The notes below the pieces were generated by a model that made no database searches, was not told the origin of the DNA, and saw only the letters and a list, made by a program, of their open reading frames with translations. Positions 11,601 to 23,531 of a stretch of 64,000 bases of DNA are shown here, piece by piece; position 1 is the first letter of the stretch, and the number at the start of each line of letters is the position of its first letter. The stretch lies in the NCBI GenBank assembly GCA_023374045.1, contig CM041776.1, forward strand, positions 136,217,296 to 136,281,295. Direction: 5' to 3'. The DNA is from Limonium bicolor. Its lineage: Eukaryota; Streptophyta; Magnoliopsida; Caryophyllales; Plumbaginaceae. The position numbers were made by a program, and so were the translations under genes.

Positions 11601-13799
11601 TAGTTTGTCAAGGAATTTTCAGTACACCTTAGGATGATTGAAGATCCAAGTTTCCTTCATGAAATGATGAAGAGAACATTGATTTAAAAGCTAAAATTTT
11701 CGGACATGAGCTTAGGTATTTACTAGGATTTTCAAACATGAAAATACCTTAGATTAACCTTGATTACTCCTTGGTTTGATGTTGAATCCAGACAACTCCT
11801 TGGAGTACAAATGCTTGGCGAAATCTTGTAAGGTTGCTAGGATGAATTCTTCTTCAAGACTTGATGGAAGTTGCTAGGAATTGACACAAAAATGGAGTTT
11901 AAGGTTAAATCTCCATCAATGGAGCTTGAAGCTCACAAGAAGAAGATGACTAAGGAAGAAAGAAAAGAGAGAAGAGAGAGCCTTACCAAAATCGGCGAAG
12001 TGAGGAGCAAAGAGATGCTAGCTCAAGTATGGAATTAAGAGAATAGGCAAGGAATGAATCTTGACAAAATAATGTCAAAGTTGGCTAAAATTTTCCTTAG
12101 TTTATTGGCTTGACTCTTGGCTCCATAAAGACTCCATAAACATCCATGCTTTCGGCCACATGGAGGGGAAAAGGAATGACTTTGCAACCACTTGAACAAG
12201 GTGACAAGGCAAGAATACTAGGAAATTAGGTAAGGTATTTCTTTTTGCATTTTCTATGTTGAATTACCCATGCTGATTTGTCTTGTTTTCCTTGTAGGTT
12301 CACGGCAAATGTGTTGTAGGTATCCCCTTGATTTTTGTTTGTATTAAACATGGAACCATGCTTATTAGGTAGATGTCTTCCTTTGATTATTAAACAGCAA
12401 GCACATCATGTCTTCCCTGATGTCTTCCACGGTTTAGTGCTGGAATGGACTGATTAATTGACATATAATAGACTAATACCCACATGTGGCTAAAGTAGAT
12501 CTAGATTTACTTTATGTATTTAATTTCATGGCTTTCCTAAACTAATCTTCCTTGTTGTTTCCTGCCGGTTTTCGGCAATGAGAGGCCACTTTGGACTGAG
12601 ATTCTTTTGTTATAATGTCACATGGTATTGGAAGGGTGAGTCATCATCTCATAAGGCATTTTATTAAGCTAAAAGCATGTCAATACATGCTAAAAAACGC
12701 CCCTTGGTGGCCATGTGGAATTGATTTTCAACTTGGTCTTTGTCACATTTATTACATTAGGATCATATTGTAACATTTTATAGGTCACAACATTTATTTG
12801 GTACATTTATACCAAGGTAAAGATGAAAGTTTCTAAGGTAAAATGTTGAATTTATAGTACTTTTTATCACAATTTCGGCCCTACTTGTGCTATGAGTTTA
12901 GCACTGGATTTTATTGATTTATATGGTCAATAATCCCCATTTAAGATTCCCAACTCGTGGCTCCTCAAAACCTTCAAGGTAATAGCGTAGAACGCGTTTT
13001 TATGGCACCCGAGAGTGCGTTTTTGTGGCTCTAAGGATATTTTGAAAATAATTTGTCGCTACGAGTTCCAAGTGTTTTATAAACATTTTTTATGATCCAT
13101 AATGATATATTAGGTGTTACATTGAGTTATATGGGGTATATTAACTCATGACACAATTCCCGGGCTACCGGGACACTCCTGGGGCAAAACAAGAGCGTTA
13201 AGAATTTCCCCCAGCACTTTATGTATTTTAGAAAAAGTAGCTCGAGCGTTTTCTTTGAATGATGATAATAATGGTAGGAACTCTAAGAATGAATTATATA
13301 GGAGTCCGTGCCACTTCGGCACCTCTCCTGGGCATTCCAAGGGGTTTTTGGGGCCCCAAACGGGTACCTCCGAGCACTTTGCGTTTAATTGAGAATTTGG
13401 CGTGAGGACTTCATCTTAAATGTTTAATAAAGTAATATGGTGCATTTATAATGAAGTTTAATGACTTATTTCATCTTATAAAGTATTTCCGGGTGTTTCC
13501 GGGGGCTTTCGGGCCTTAAGGGAGGTGTGTTGACTCTCCCAGGGCATTTTACATTTTTACTCTATTCTAGCTGAGGTCCTATGTTTTAAAGGTCATATAA
13601 TGATCCTTAATTGACTTGATATGAGTTTTATAGTTTATATATCAGTTAGCTTAAGGTCCGGCTTAGCGCACATTGTTGACCTTAAGGAGTTTCGGTGCGT
13701 TTTTAACGCCTAAGTGTTTATATGTTTTCTTAGGTTTCATAATCCCCCAAATAATACTTATTTCTCATTATTAATTATTTAATGGTTAAGGGTATTTCA
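8642..13799 (-). mobile_element. 5' LTR of minus-strand gypsy element A (about 5.16 kb)
   Basis: On the minus strand it begins TGAAATACCC (13799) and ends GGGGTGTTACA (8642). It is followed by a primer-binding site and a gag start, so it is a 5' LTR. It is very AT-rich in the middle (9700-11400), has a low-complexity CAATAACCAATAA-like stretch (9125-9240), and a GC-rich block with short palindromes (13160-13550, for example GTGCC/GGCAC around 13308-13322). No ORF of protein-like character was found. Flanking bases at 13800 are GAGAC. I cannot exclude that its length reflects an unrecognised insertion. Confidence 0.8.
8720..8741 (-). repeat. LTR-terminal stem-loop (copy d)
   Basis: On the + strand GTTACCCAC (8720-8728) and GTGAGTAAC (8733-8741) flank a 4-nt loop. 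They form a 9-bp stem with one G-U pair in the RNA sense. The loop-closing layout is the same as in the copies at 28619-28640, 52883-52904 and 60355-60376, with swapped base pairs in the stem. Confidence 0.75.
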
Positions 13800-15060
13800 G
13801 AGACGATTTGACTATCATTTCCTCCAAATAATTCAGCCCCCATCATCAGCTCACTCCAAATTCGAAATATCCCAACCTCAACTCCTTTTGAATCTGGAAC
13901 CTAAAAAAACTTGGGATCTCTACCCCAACTTCAATCAATCGCCTCGCACTTAAATCATCATTCAACTTCCAACTCAACTCACCTTAAACTCAAATCTTCT
14001 CCCAAATTCCATTTATTCTAAAACTTCTAAAGTCTCATAGGCCCGAGCGCCTCACAGACTCGAACATCTCAATCTCTCCATCATTTAAGATTCAAACGTC
14101 TCACAGACCCGAGTATCTCACAGACTTGATACCCCCATTCCCTCAACTACATGAACACCCAAATGTCTCATAGACCCGAGCGTCTCATTGACTAACCTCT
14201 CAAAAACCCACAAAATCCCAAATCTCAACCCCCCAACAACCCCACCCCCCCCACCCCCCCCCCAAAACCCTGAACTACGTAAGGTATGATCTCAACATTG
14301 AGTTGAGTACGTAGGAAACCCATCTAGGGTGCGATCCCATTCCAATCAAAAACCCTTTTTCCACTCTAAGTTGTTCTTCACACCTCTCAAAACACTCAAA
14401 CCTTCCTCGGCTCCCACAAACTTTAAACCATCAGGCTCCAAGTTTTGTCTTCACTCAATCTCCAACTTTTCCCAATCTTCATTCTATACTCATCTGAATT
14501 CAGTAATTCCTCTTCTTGGCGCTATCTTGGCAGAAAAGCTCGTCTCATCCACTCTCTTTCTCTCACCCGTTCTAATCCTATCCTTGGCTCTTAAATGAAT
14601 CTCTTTAAAAAGGTTTTGAAAGAAGGTAATCCTGACAATTAGAGACCGAGGTTTCCTCCAGTACGAACCCAACATAGAATCTCTAAAATGACCAATAAGT
14701 CTTATCCATAGCAATAGTCTCAGAGTCAATTAGCGGTTCTTAGAACCCGATCTTCTTCCTAGTTATCATAGGTCAAACTAGGTGGCGACTCTAGTCAATT
14801 TCCGCTCTTAGGGCATAAGTCCGCGTGGAGCCCATCGAGAGAGGGTGTAGTGCACACTTGCACTTCCCTTTTTGCTTTCTGGGAAAGACGGGCGATAGAG
14901 TAGGTATTTGAGGGCTGCCATGAATAACGGTTTTCACCCTCCACAGAATGGAAATTTTGAGGATCTCGGCTCTTTAGTCAGACCATATTTAGATAAACCC
15001 TCTCATACCGAAAATCACCCTCCACACTAACGCATACAAATGTGATGCTAAAAACAAAGC
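13800..15060. other. C-rich spacer and Tat/Ogre-like LTR remnant
   Basis: There is no gene. 13850-14290 is pyrimidine-rich, with several irregular repeats of a GTCTCATAGACCCGAG type. 14229-14272 is a C-run cluster. Around 14775-14800 the text CTAGGTGGCGACTCTAG resembles the LTR-end/primer-site area of Tat/Ogre-lineage gypsy elements, and a similar TTAGGTGGCGACTC occurs in the solo LTR at 23532-25552. I could not define the remnant's ends. Confidence 0.35.
14229..14272 (-). other. C-run cluster, possible G-quadruplex on the minus strand
   Basis: C runs of about 6, 4, 8 and 10, separated by short spacers, give four or more G tracts on the minus strand. This satisfies the sequence requirement for a G-quadruplex (or an i-motif on the plus strand). 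It could also be a sequencing-prone homopolymer. Confidence 0.5.
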
Positions 15061-15893
15061 ACAAAATAAAAAAATGATGGATTTGCTACTAAATTCATGG
15101 CATATAAGCCATGTTGCCTCGAGCTGTGCTCATTATAGGTTGTTCAACAAATTTCTACTTCTCCGTATACCATCAAATGGTTTGGAGGTAGTACTGGGCT
15201 CCATGACAAGGTCATTGCATCACGCTTCCTTTCATGGGAGGCCCCTTAGGCAACGTGATATTAATTAATGTCTTTTGGCAAATTAGGGTATCTCTTGTAA
15301 AGTGGTTCCCCCTTGGTGTTTAAACCCGAGTATTCGTTTTAGTTCTTGTGTCCCTATCATGATATTTCGTTCAACTGTTGTTGACTCAGACACCTTTCAA
15401 GGGTTATTCTCGGGTGTTACTAAGTACGCCATTTCATTTGGCTTGTATTTATGCATATGTTCAGTTTAACTACACCGCCTTGCGGTACCGTATTTTGGAC
15501 TGTCCCGTTTAGGGTTGTAATGTCCCCCATTCTCAGGTTGATCATTGATTCTTTCTCCTATGGATCTAAGCCTTCAAGCGTTTAAGGGCATGTCCGTGTT
15601 AGGCATTTGCCTCACTACGTTTAGGTTGGGTATTCATTCCAGCTATCATGTGTTTCCTCCTTCGTAAATCTTGAGACATATTAGATGTCGGTACTTAATA
15701 ATCAGCGCTCTCGCCCTTCCTAACTCTTATTCATCTTCCTTGAATGAGTTCTCTGATTTCTTTAGACTCGTTAGCTTAACTGAGTTCTTTCTCTTCAATC
15801 GTTCGAGCTAATTAGCTGCTCTGGTCTAAATTGGCAACCCTGACAATGGTGTGGAGTCGACTAATTCTCGTGTTCCTTACACTACTCGTTTAC
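15060..15893 (-). mobile_element. Interior of non-coding element B, distal part
   Basis: The reverse complement of this stretch aligns by eye with 61985-62830 of element C. Shared blocks include a TGTCTGAGT..AACA-AGTTGAACGA..ATCATGATA run, an AGCGTGATG..ATGGAGCCCAGTA..ACCTCC run and GATATGTCTCAA. It is the continuation of 26882-28516, separated by the Sirevirus-like insertion at 15894-26881. There are no long ORFs on either strand. The homology fades near 15060. Confidence 0.75.
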
Positions 15894-16609
15894 TGTTGGA
15901 GACTTAAGTTTTGCAGATGATTGCCTCCTCAGTCAAAGTAGTGCTGCAGAAAGACTTGACGTCGTCGCAACTTACCAGTTCGAGTACCTCTGCAGATGCA
16001 CCTGTTGACTAATCCCTATCTGCCGAGAGGCACGACACTACTGAGTGGCTGCGGAAATTTCGGATGCATGGGAGCGTGCGCAACGTGAGAACGTGAGGCA
16101 CAAACAGCTCCGCAACTCCGATACTTGAGGAAACAAATAAAAGAGCCGCTAGATGAGGACTCCACCGAAGATTTAGGAAGCAGTTAAATCAAGTATATAA
16201 GCATATGATTGTAATTAGTTTATATGTGCATTCTAGATTATTCAGAGAGAGAGAAATACCACTTTAGGAGAAAAGTATTTTTGAGAGATCTTAGTGAGAT
16301 AGTGTCAATCAGTTAGGTATTTATTACCTAGAGAGCACACATAGAACACTCTCCTTTACTCCTGTGACGCATTGATCAAAGCCGAGGTAGAGCGAGTGTT
16401 GGATGAGACAGAATACGTATGTCGAATCCCAAGATAGGAAGCTAGGTTGTAATTCGCATTGAATTTCAATACAAGGAGAATCCTATCTTGTCAATTTAAA
16501 ACAAAAGCTTCCACGTAATTATCTTCTACAAATACTTGTTCTCCAAGTAGGGTTGGTCTGAGACTAACACCTCAGACCTAGACCTCTCGGCAGCACCCCG
16601 ATCCTGTCA
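15894..16609 (+). mobile_element. 5' LTR of the Sirevirus-like element
   Basis: 716 bp, beginning TGTTGGAGACTTAAG and ending CGATCCTGTCA. It has a TATATAA box at 16194-16200, repeated at 26465-26471 in the 3' LTR. The primer site TGGTATCAGAGC (tRNA-Met) follows at 16612-16623. Confidence 0.9.
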
Positions 16610-16611
16610 AG

Positions 16612-16623
16612 TGGTATCAGAGC
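16612..16623 (+). other. Primer-binding site (tRNA-Met) of the Sirevirus-like element
   Basis: TGGTATCAGAGC lies two bases after the LTR end, a perfect match to the 3' end of plant initiator tRNA-Met complement as used by most copia elements. No flanking inverted repeat of the type seen in the gypsy elements is present. Confidence 0.85.
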
Positions 16624-16649
16624 CTGCGTTGGCTGACATATCTCTCAAA

Positions 16650-17720
16650 ATGGCGGAAATCTCAAATACCAACCAACAACAACAGAATGCAAGTAGAGAA
16701 TCCAAAGCTAACCTCCACAAACTACAACATGTGGAAAACGAGATGGAGTCACACCTTCAGTCACTCAATCAACAACTCTGGACTAGTGACGAAAGGAAAT
16801 TTTCCCAGTACCTAAAGGGAAAGATCCAAGATCCTATACTGCTGAGGAGCGCAGGTGTGCTAAGCTAAGCCATACGAGTCATCTACACTAGTTCTCTCCC
16901 CCAAAGAAGAAGTGTATCATATTAAGGTAGCGAAAGACATCTGGGATCACCTTCGAGCTGTTCACGAAGGCAATACTGAGCTTCGAAAGTCAAAGATACA
17001 AGACTGAAGATGAACTACGAAAACTTTCGTAGGAAAGCCTGGAGAATCCCTCAGCGACATGCTTGCACGATTCACTGAACTCACTGCTACTATGGAAGAG
17101 CTGCAGATTGGAGAGTCAAATGAAAATATCAACAACAAATTTCTGGATAGTCTGAGCGAAGAATGGACCGAGAGTGTTTATCTCTACGAAGGCTTCCAAA
17201 AGCCTAGAAAAATGGACTTGACTGACTTGGTTTCTTACCTTCATTCCATCAACAAATACAAGATGAATATCAAAAACAGAGGTAATGTTTCTCACTCAAA
17301 CCATACTGTTTCTTATTCCAACGTGAATCAAGCTTTGCAGGTGAAGACTACACCCAGTCATATCAGCCCACCAGAACGAGTCATTCCAGTATGAGACTAA
17401 CTCTCCAAAGCAGGATTTAATCCAGCAGCTTCGGGACACTCTGATTGACGGCATAATAGAGGAAGGATCAGCGAACACCTTCGAAGAAATGGCCACGCTG
17501 GTCAAGAACTTTAAGAAATTCATGCGAGATCGATCAGAAAGGAACAGTCCAAACTGGTTCAGCCAAAACCAAAACCGAAACAATATCAATCCTACAACCG
17601 TAATCAGCAAGGCAATACTGGAACTGAGACCGAGTATGCTTCCTTCAAATGCCTGAAGCCGGGGCACTACGCCAACAACTGTCCACTCAAGAAAAAAGAT
17701 GATCGTGAGTAATCATCACT
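16650..17720 (+). pseudogene. Sirevirus-like gag, decayed
   Basis: Likely start MAEISNTNQQQQN (ATG at 16650). A second frame, 17059-17394, holds MLARFTELTATMEELQIG and NNKFLDSLSEEWTES, resembling the copia gag (UBN2-type) core. Near 17645-17690 a zinc-knuckle-like stretch reads SFKCLKPGHYANNCP, in which the first Cys of CX2CX4HX4C is replaced by Ser. Frameshifts and stops separate the parts. Confidence 0.75.
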
Positions 17721-17971
17721 GATGGCAAATTCAGCATGGGGGACTCTGACTTAGAAGAACCTGAGATTGGAACTTCAAGCTTAATCTGCCTTATGGCTCA
17801 TAAAAGTCAGGTATGCAAGAGTCCCTCTTCAGAGGTAACTGAATATTTCTCAGACTCATGTGCCACTCCTTCTTTAGATTTATCTACTACTACTACATAG
17901 ACCCTAATCATCCTGAATTTGAACTAACTGAAGAATAAGAAAGGATAGCTTCTCTTTACGAAGAAATTCAT

Positions 17972-18256
17972 GTGCTAAAGGGTCATGTCAACAACGATCG
18001 GCTTAAGTTGCAAAAGTCTGAAGAAAAGGCCAAAAAACTTGAAAGTGAGTTAAGAGATGCTCACAGTCTCAACAGCTCTTTAAAACCCAAGTTTTGTCTC
18101 TCTACAGAAAAGTCGTTCCAACATCCCTCAAAAATTCTTCAAACCAATTACCTTGTTCATGAGGTTGCTGCTATGCAAAAACCAAATTCTTTGAAAACAA
18201 ACTCTCGGAGTCAAAAGAAAGACAAGTTCAACTCGAGAAAGAGGCCGATTCCCTAA
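17972..18256 (+). pseudogene. gag-pol linker segment with coiled-coil character
   Basis: This stretch of about 95 codons, beginning MLKGHVNNDRLKLQKSEEKA, is rich in Lys, Glu and Leu and looks like a short coiled coil. Sireviruses commonly carry such a region at the gag/pol border. It is broken from its neighbours by stops on both sides. Confidence 0.5.
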
Positions 18257-18639
18257 ATATCGCTCTTAAAATGGATCAATGGAATCAGTCTCATCATCGA
18301 GTCCCCCTCACTAGCAGAAAAACAAAGGCAAAGTTAATCTACCAAAAATGGCCTCAAAACCCAACGATATTCAACGAAGGAAATCCAGAAAGAAAATTTT
18401 GAAAACAAATTTCGTTGGCAAAGAGTATGTTCATTTACCATCTTTACAAATTTGTGGCTAATGTGGCTACGACGGGCACATTCACTCAGCATGCCATAAG
18501 CTTGGCAGAATTTATCCTTCAATATGCAACGTTTACATACTCTGTCTAAGCACGACATCTTCACAACTCTTTTTGCTTTCAAAGAGGGAACCCAAGTTAG
18601 CCTGGGTTCCCAAGTCTGACCTCTGATTGTCTTGTAGGG

Positions 18640-19500
18640 AGAGGCCGTGGACAATGACTCTTGGTTTCTAGATAGTGGATGCTCACGACATATGACAGGA
18701 TACCCTGACAAGTTCACGACTCTCTCTCAACACCAAAAATTGGACAGGTCACTTTCGGCGACAATGCTCTGGTGAAATCATCATCGGTATTGGAAACTGT
18801 CGGTAACCCTCTCTCTTTAAAAAAAATAGAAAAATGTTAATTTAGTAAGAAAATTGACTTGGGACACAGCCTTCTCAGTATCTTCAAATATGTGATCTCT
18901 CTAATGTTGTTCTTTTTTCGGCCTCTGACTCAAAACTTTGATGAGGCAAACAGGTCTTCTAAAGCCACTGGTGGTAATGGTGAACAATCTTTACAAATGT
19001 ATCTCTTGTTACTAAGAAGAACAACTGTCCACTACTGTCAAGACAATTCGTTCTGACAACGGACAGCGGAGAATTTTTCAATTCCAGTTTTCTTTCAGAA
19101 TTTGGCGGGACAAAAGGAATCTGCATCAAAACATCAGCTGCTCGAGACCTCCACAACAAAATGGAGTAGAGAACGAATAATCGCACCTTGGTAGAAATAG
19201 CAAGAACAATGCCCTTGACAGTAACCTCCTCCCAGCCTCATACTGGGCAGAAGCTATCAACACTGCAGCTTACATCTTGAATCGAGCGTCAATTCATCCC
19301 TTCATCGGCAAAACCCCATATGAAATTATCAAGGTCGTCCCCTCCTTCAGTACTCACTACGGCGCTTTGGATGCAAGTGTTTCATACACAATAATGGAAA
19401 AGATAATCTCGGCAAGTTTGCTTCCAAAAGTGATGAAGGAATCTTCCTTGGATCTCATCCCATAGTCGAGCTTACAGAGTACTCAATAAACGTACAACAT
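18640..19500 (+). pseudogene. Sirevirus-like protease and integrase, decayed
   Basis: SWFLDSGCSRHMTG (18655-18700) is the aspartic protease box. HSLLSIFKYV (about 18862) resembles the pre-integrase motif. After about 18930 the sequence jumps to VKTIRSDNGQ (around 19037-19066, second catalytic Asp), then QQNGVE (third catalytic Glu region, about 19155). The zinc finger and first catalytic Asp appear to be deleted. Later text YILNRASIHPFIGKTPYEI (19270-19330) is the usual integrase tail. Confidence 0.75.
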
Positions 19501-21540
19501 CATGTCTTGAAGAAAGTCCTCATATCCGCTTTGAAGAACTTTCTAACTCTAGCGACTGCAAGCAAAATCCAGATGAACCCCATGAAGATACCTCAGATAC
19601 TACCTTCATTGAAATACCAGTACTACCATCCCCATCCCTGAACCACAAATACCTCTTCCGACAGACTCACCCTCAAACAGCGACGATGACCCTGATGACT
19701 CATTCAAGGATGCTTCACCTACCCCCACACATGATCACCACCTCCTCCTCCTCAAACCACAACCCCAACCACACCACAATCACCAAACACCAGATCCCTC
19801 GACTAGTCTTCCGTCAACCTCCGCAAGAAAATTTCAACAAGCCTCCCCTCACCCAATCACTCAAATCCTAAGTGATCCCTCTAAAGGCGTTCAAACACAC
19901 AGTGAATTCATCAGAATATCTGCGCTTTCAATGCCTTCCTATCCACAATCGAACCCAAGAATGTCCAACAAGCTCTACAAGATCATGACTGGGTACTCGC
20001 CATGCAAGAAGAACTACACTCTCTGCAAAGGCATTCCGTCTGGCGACTTGTTCCCTGTCCAACCAATCATAAACCAATTGGTACCAAATGGGTGTTTCAC
20101 AACCAATAGATGACCAAGGGAACATCTCTCGCAACAGCTAGACTAGTAGTTCAGGGATACACTCAAGCTGAAGGAATTGATTACGATGAGACTTATGCTC
20201 CAGTAGCTCGAATCGAGGTAATTCGAATACTGTGGCCTACGGGCTCATCGAGGTATGAAGCTCTACCAAATGGATGTAAAAACTGCATTTCTACATGGAT
20301 ACATCGACCGAGATGTTTATGTTGCTCAACCACCGGGATTCGAAGACCACACCACCCGGAGTATGTCTACAAGTTACTACGGAGAGAGGAGTAGAGTAGT
20401 TACCAGAGTTAACAGAGAGAAGACCAGCCCAGAGATGTAAGTAGATAAAGCGTTATATGGCCTGAGAGCAGGCACCACGGGCATGGTATGAGCGTCTTTC
20501 ATCTTACTTATTGTCCCATGGATTCATTGAGGTAAGGTTGACAAAACTCTTTTCACTCTCACCAAAGGTGAAGACATACTCATTGTCCAAATCTACGGGA
20601 CGATATAATTTATGGATCCACTATTCCTGAGTTATGCTCATTCTTTTCTGATCTCATGAGTAAAGAGTTTGAGATTAGTGCTCTTGGAGAATTAAAATTC
20701 TTTTTAGGGCTTCAAATCATTCAACAAGAGAACGGGGACTCAATACACCAACAGAAATATATTCACGAGCTCCTACTCAAATACAGATGCAAGATTCGAA
20801 AGCCACTCCCACTCCAATGTCCGCCACAGAGAAACTACATTTAGACGAAAAAGGAATTGTCGTTGAGGTACACTATACACAGGTATGATAGGTTCTCTCC
20901 TTTATTTAACAGCAGTAGGCCTGACATTCTCTATGCGTATGTCTCTGTGCAAGATTTCAGGCAAACCCAAAAGAATCACACCTACAAAGCGTAAAGCGAA
21001 TCTTTCGCTATTTGAAAAACACCCAGGACAAGTACCTCTGGTACCAAAGTACTCCTGATTTCACTCTAATGGGTTACAGTGATTCTGATTTTGCAAGCTC
21101 CTTATTAGACAGAAAAAGCACGTCTGGTACTGCACAATTTTTAGGACTTTGTATTGTCGCCTGGAGTCCAAAAAAGCAAAAACACGGTAGCCTTGTCATC
21201 TGCTGAGGCTGAATATGTCTCCGCAGTGCTTGCTGTGCACAATACTCTGGATACAACAACAACTATAGGATTATCTCATTCCTCCTACTTGTACTACAAT
21301 TTTCTGTGACAATAATAGTGCTATTGATTATCTAAAAAACCTGTTCATCATTCCAGGACAAAGCACATGAAATTCGTCACCATTTCTTAAGAGATTGCGT
21401 TGAAAAAGGGCAGATACAACTAGAATATGTTCCTACTTCAGATCAACTTGCAGACATATTCACCAAACCGTTGCAACGAGGTCCCTTCGAAGCTCTATGT
21501 TCACACCTTGGTATGACCCGTATAACTTAGCTAAGGTTGT
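19500..21540 (+). pseudogene. Sirevirus-like reverse transcriptase and RNase H, decayed
   Basis: RT motifs are [27 protein letters not shown] (20140-20215), [21 protein letters not shown] (20255-20320, first catalytic Asp), the catalytic YxDD box region (about 20595-20625, broken by a one-base change in frame) and LGELKFFLGLQIIQ. RNase H motifs follow: LMGYSDSDFASSLLDRKSTSG (21070-21130) and AWSPKKQ. Frames change repeatedly. Non-functional. Confidence 0.8.
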
Positions 21541-23531
21541 ATCTCCTTCTCTTGTTTTTTCAATATCTGGGTGTGAATGCATGAATACGTCTGATGAGCT
21601 AGTATGTCTGTCAAAATAACAAAACACCGGCGTAAAAACAAGTCTTTGTTTTCTGAAAAACCACCCGCGAAGTTTTCGCCCAATAATCCACAACAACCCA
21701 GCTCAACCAATCAGCCCACACCTACCCTGACACACCTCGTCTGCCTATATTCCGATGTCAATATCTTTCACTCCCCCAGTCCAATCCTACCCATCCCGAT
21801 TTCATTGCCTCTCTTCGCTTTCTCCAACCCTTGCCCACTACCATCAACTCGATTGCCATGGCTTCAAACCCAACCCTAAGCAAACCCCCGTGTTTTCCGA
21901 CGCTGAATTACCAATGACCCACAGCTTCTCCAAGCTCTAATCAACAAACTCACCATTCTCCAAGCCAAACAAACACCCACCTCCACCTCCGACTCCACCG
22001 TTGTAGCCCCCGCCATGTCCATCGACACCCAACCATCACCACTCCTTTACCCACCGTGTCAACTGAACCCACCACCATCGTCAACACTATAGCATCCCCA
22101 AACGATCGGAAAACACCCCATCCCAACCAAACAATTGTCATCACCCACCACCCCGATCATACCCACCCCCGACACCATAACAAAATCTCCGACAAAACTC
22201 CAGTTTGGATCCCTTCCACCCACAGATCAAGAAAATCAAAACACACAACCCAACTCCCCTACTAAGAACCCACAGAGGTACAGACCTCGAAATCCAACAT
22301 GCTGCCCTTGAAACTCACCTCCTCCAAAGAAAACCCGCCGTGCTAAATCTAATGTCCCCAGACCTCCAGCCACAAGAACACTATGCTCTAGGGCTAACTC
22401 ATCTTCAAAACCCACTTCTGAAGCTCCTGTTCCTGCACCATCCCCTGTAGTCATGGCACCACCAGCTGAAGACAAGCCGTGCAGCACCACCAACTCCTCA
22501 ACCCAGGCAGACTCTGACACGGCAACTACTTCTACTAGAAAGCGACTCCGTCCGCGCTCTGAGTCTGTCCCACCATCTCCTGCTCCACGACTAGGTCTGA
22601 TCGACACTCACTCTGCCGTCTACTCCCTACCAGCTGACGACTCCGCTGAGTCCCGCAACTTGGTAAAAGGAAAGCTACTAGACCTGGACTGGCTCCCTCG
22701 ATGGAGTTCGACATGTTCGAGGAAATGTTTCGCTTTCAAAATTGGATTCACCTTTTTCACGGCATTCAGACCTACCATGAAGTAGAGGCCTATCAGTTCT
22801 ACCAGAATTGCGTCATCCACAAGGCAAAATAATGACAGAGGAACATGACAAAGCTATCCTCCTTGACTCCAACTCCATTGCAACTCATCTAGCAATTCCA
22901 ACTAGCGGACTAGAATTCTATGATAGGGCTGGTTTTCCTGATCTAGGGCTCATAAGTGCAAAAGAGGTTTATGACTTCTTCTTACCGAACAGCAGAGTTG
23001 GTCACTCTTTAGACCGACCAGCTCTGTCAAATACACACCAAATGCTTCATACCTTGGTGATCAAAAACTTAGTCCCTAGAAAGGAAGGAAATCAGTTTGT
23101 CCGCCCGCTAGATCTTGCAATCATGTACTGTCTGATCCATCACCAAAAGATAAATCTCCCAAAACTCATCCTCAACCACATAGCCTCAACCATCTCCTCA
23201 CCCCGACACTCCCTGGGGTATATCTTCTGGCTCCCAAAAATCCTCACCCACTGTGACGTTGTCCTTGATCCCTCCAAAGTTAGTCGCATCACAGACACTG
23301 ACATCCTTGGTCAGATACTAAACAACAAAACCCCATCTTCCAGATCAAGTCGGTGTCCAAGCCAAACCCCCCCCCCCCCCCCCTCCACAAAAGCAAGCCC
23401 CTCCAAAACGCATCACCTCCTGAGTCAACATCTCTGTCTGAAAGGGTAGCAGCGATCGAGAACAACCTCGCCACTCTATCCACGAAGATCGACATGCTCA
23501 TCGACGTCCTCAACAAAAACCACAAACAGAC

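Noticed and set aside
8253..13804. GTCTC after the plus LTR (8253) and GAGAC after the minus LTR (13800), the pattern expected from self-integration of one element with inversion
   Set aside because: The two LTRs differ in length (2849 and 5158 bp) and sequence, and what follows GAGAC at 13805 does not continue gag. A chance 5-bp match plus insertion of one element into another's gag is simpler.
14329..14598. 89-codon ORF starting MRSHSNQKPFFHSKLF
   Set aside because: Pyrimidine-biased composition, no recognisable motif, within an LTR-like remnant; not supportable as a gene.
22236..22607. 123-codon minus-strand ORF
   Set aside because: Antisense to the Pro/Ser-rich Sirevirus post-pol region; Gly/Val-rich shadow.
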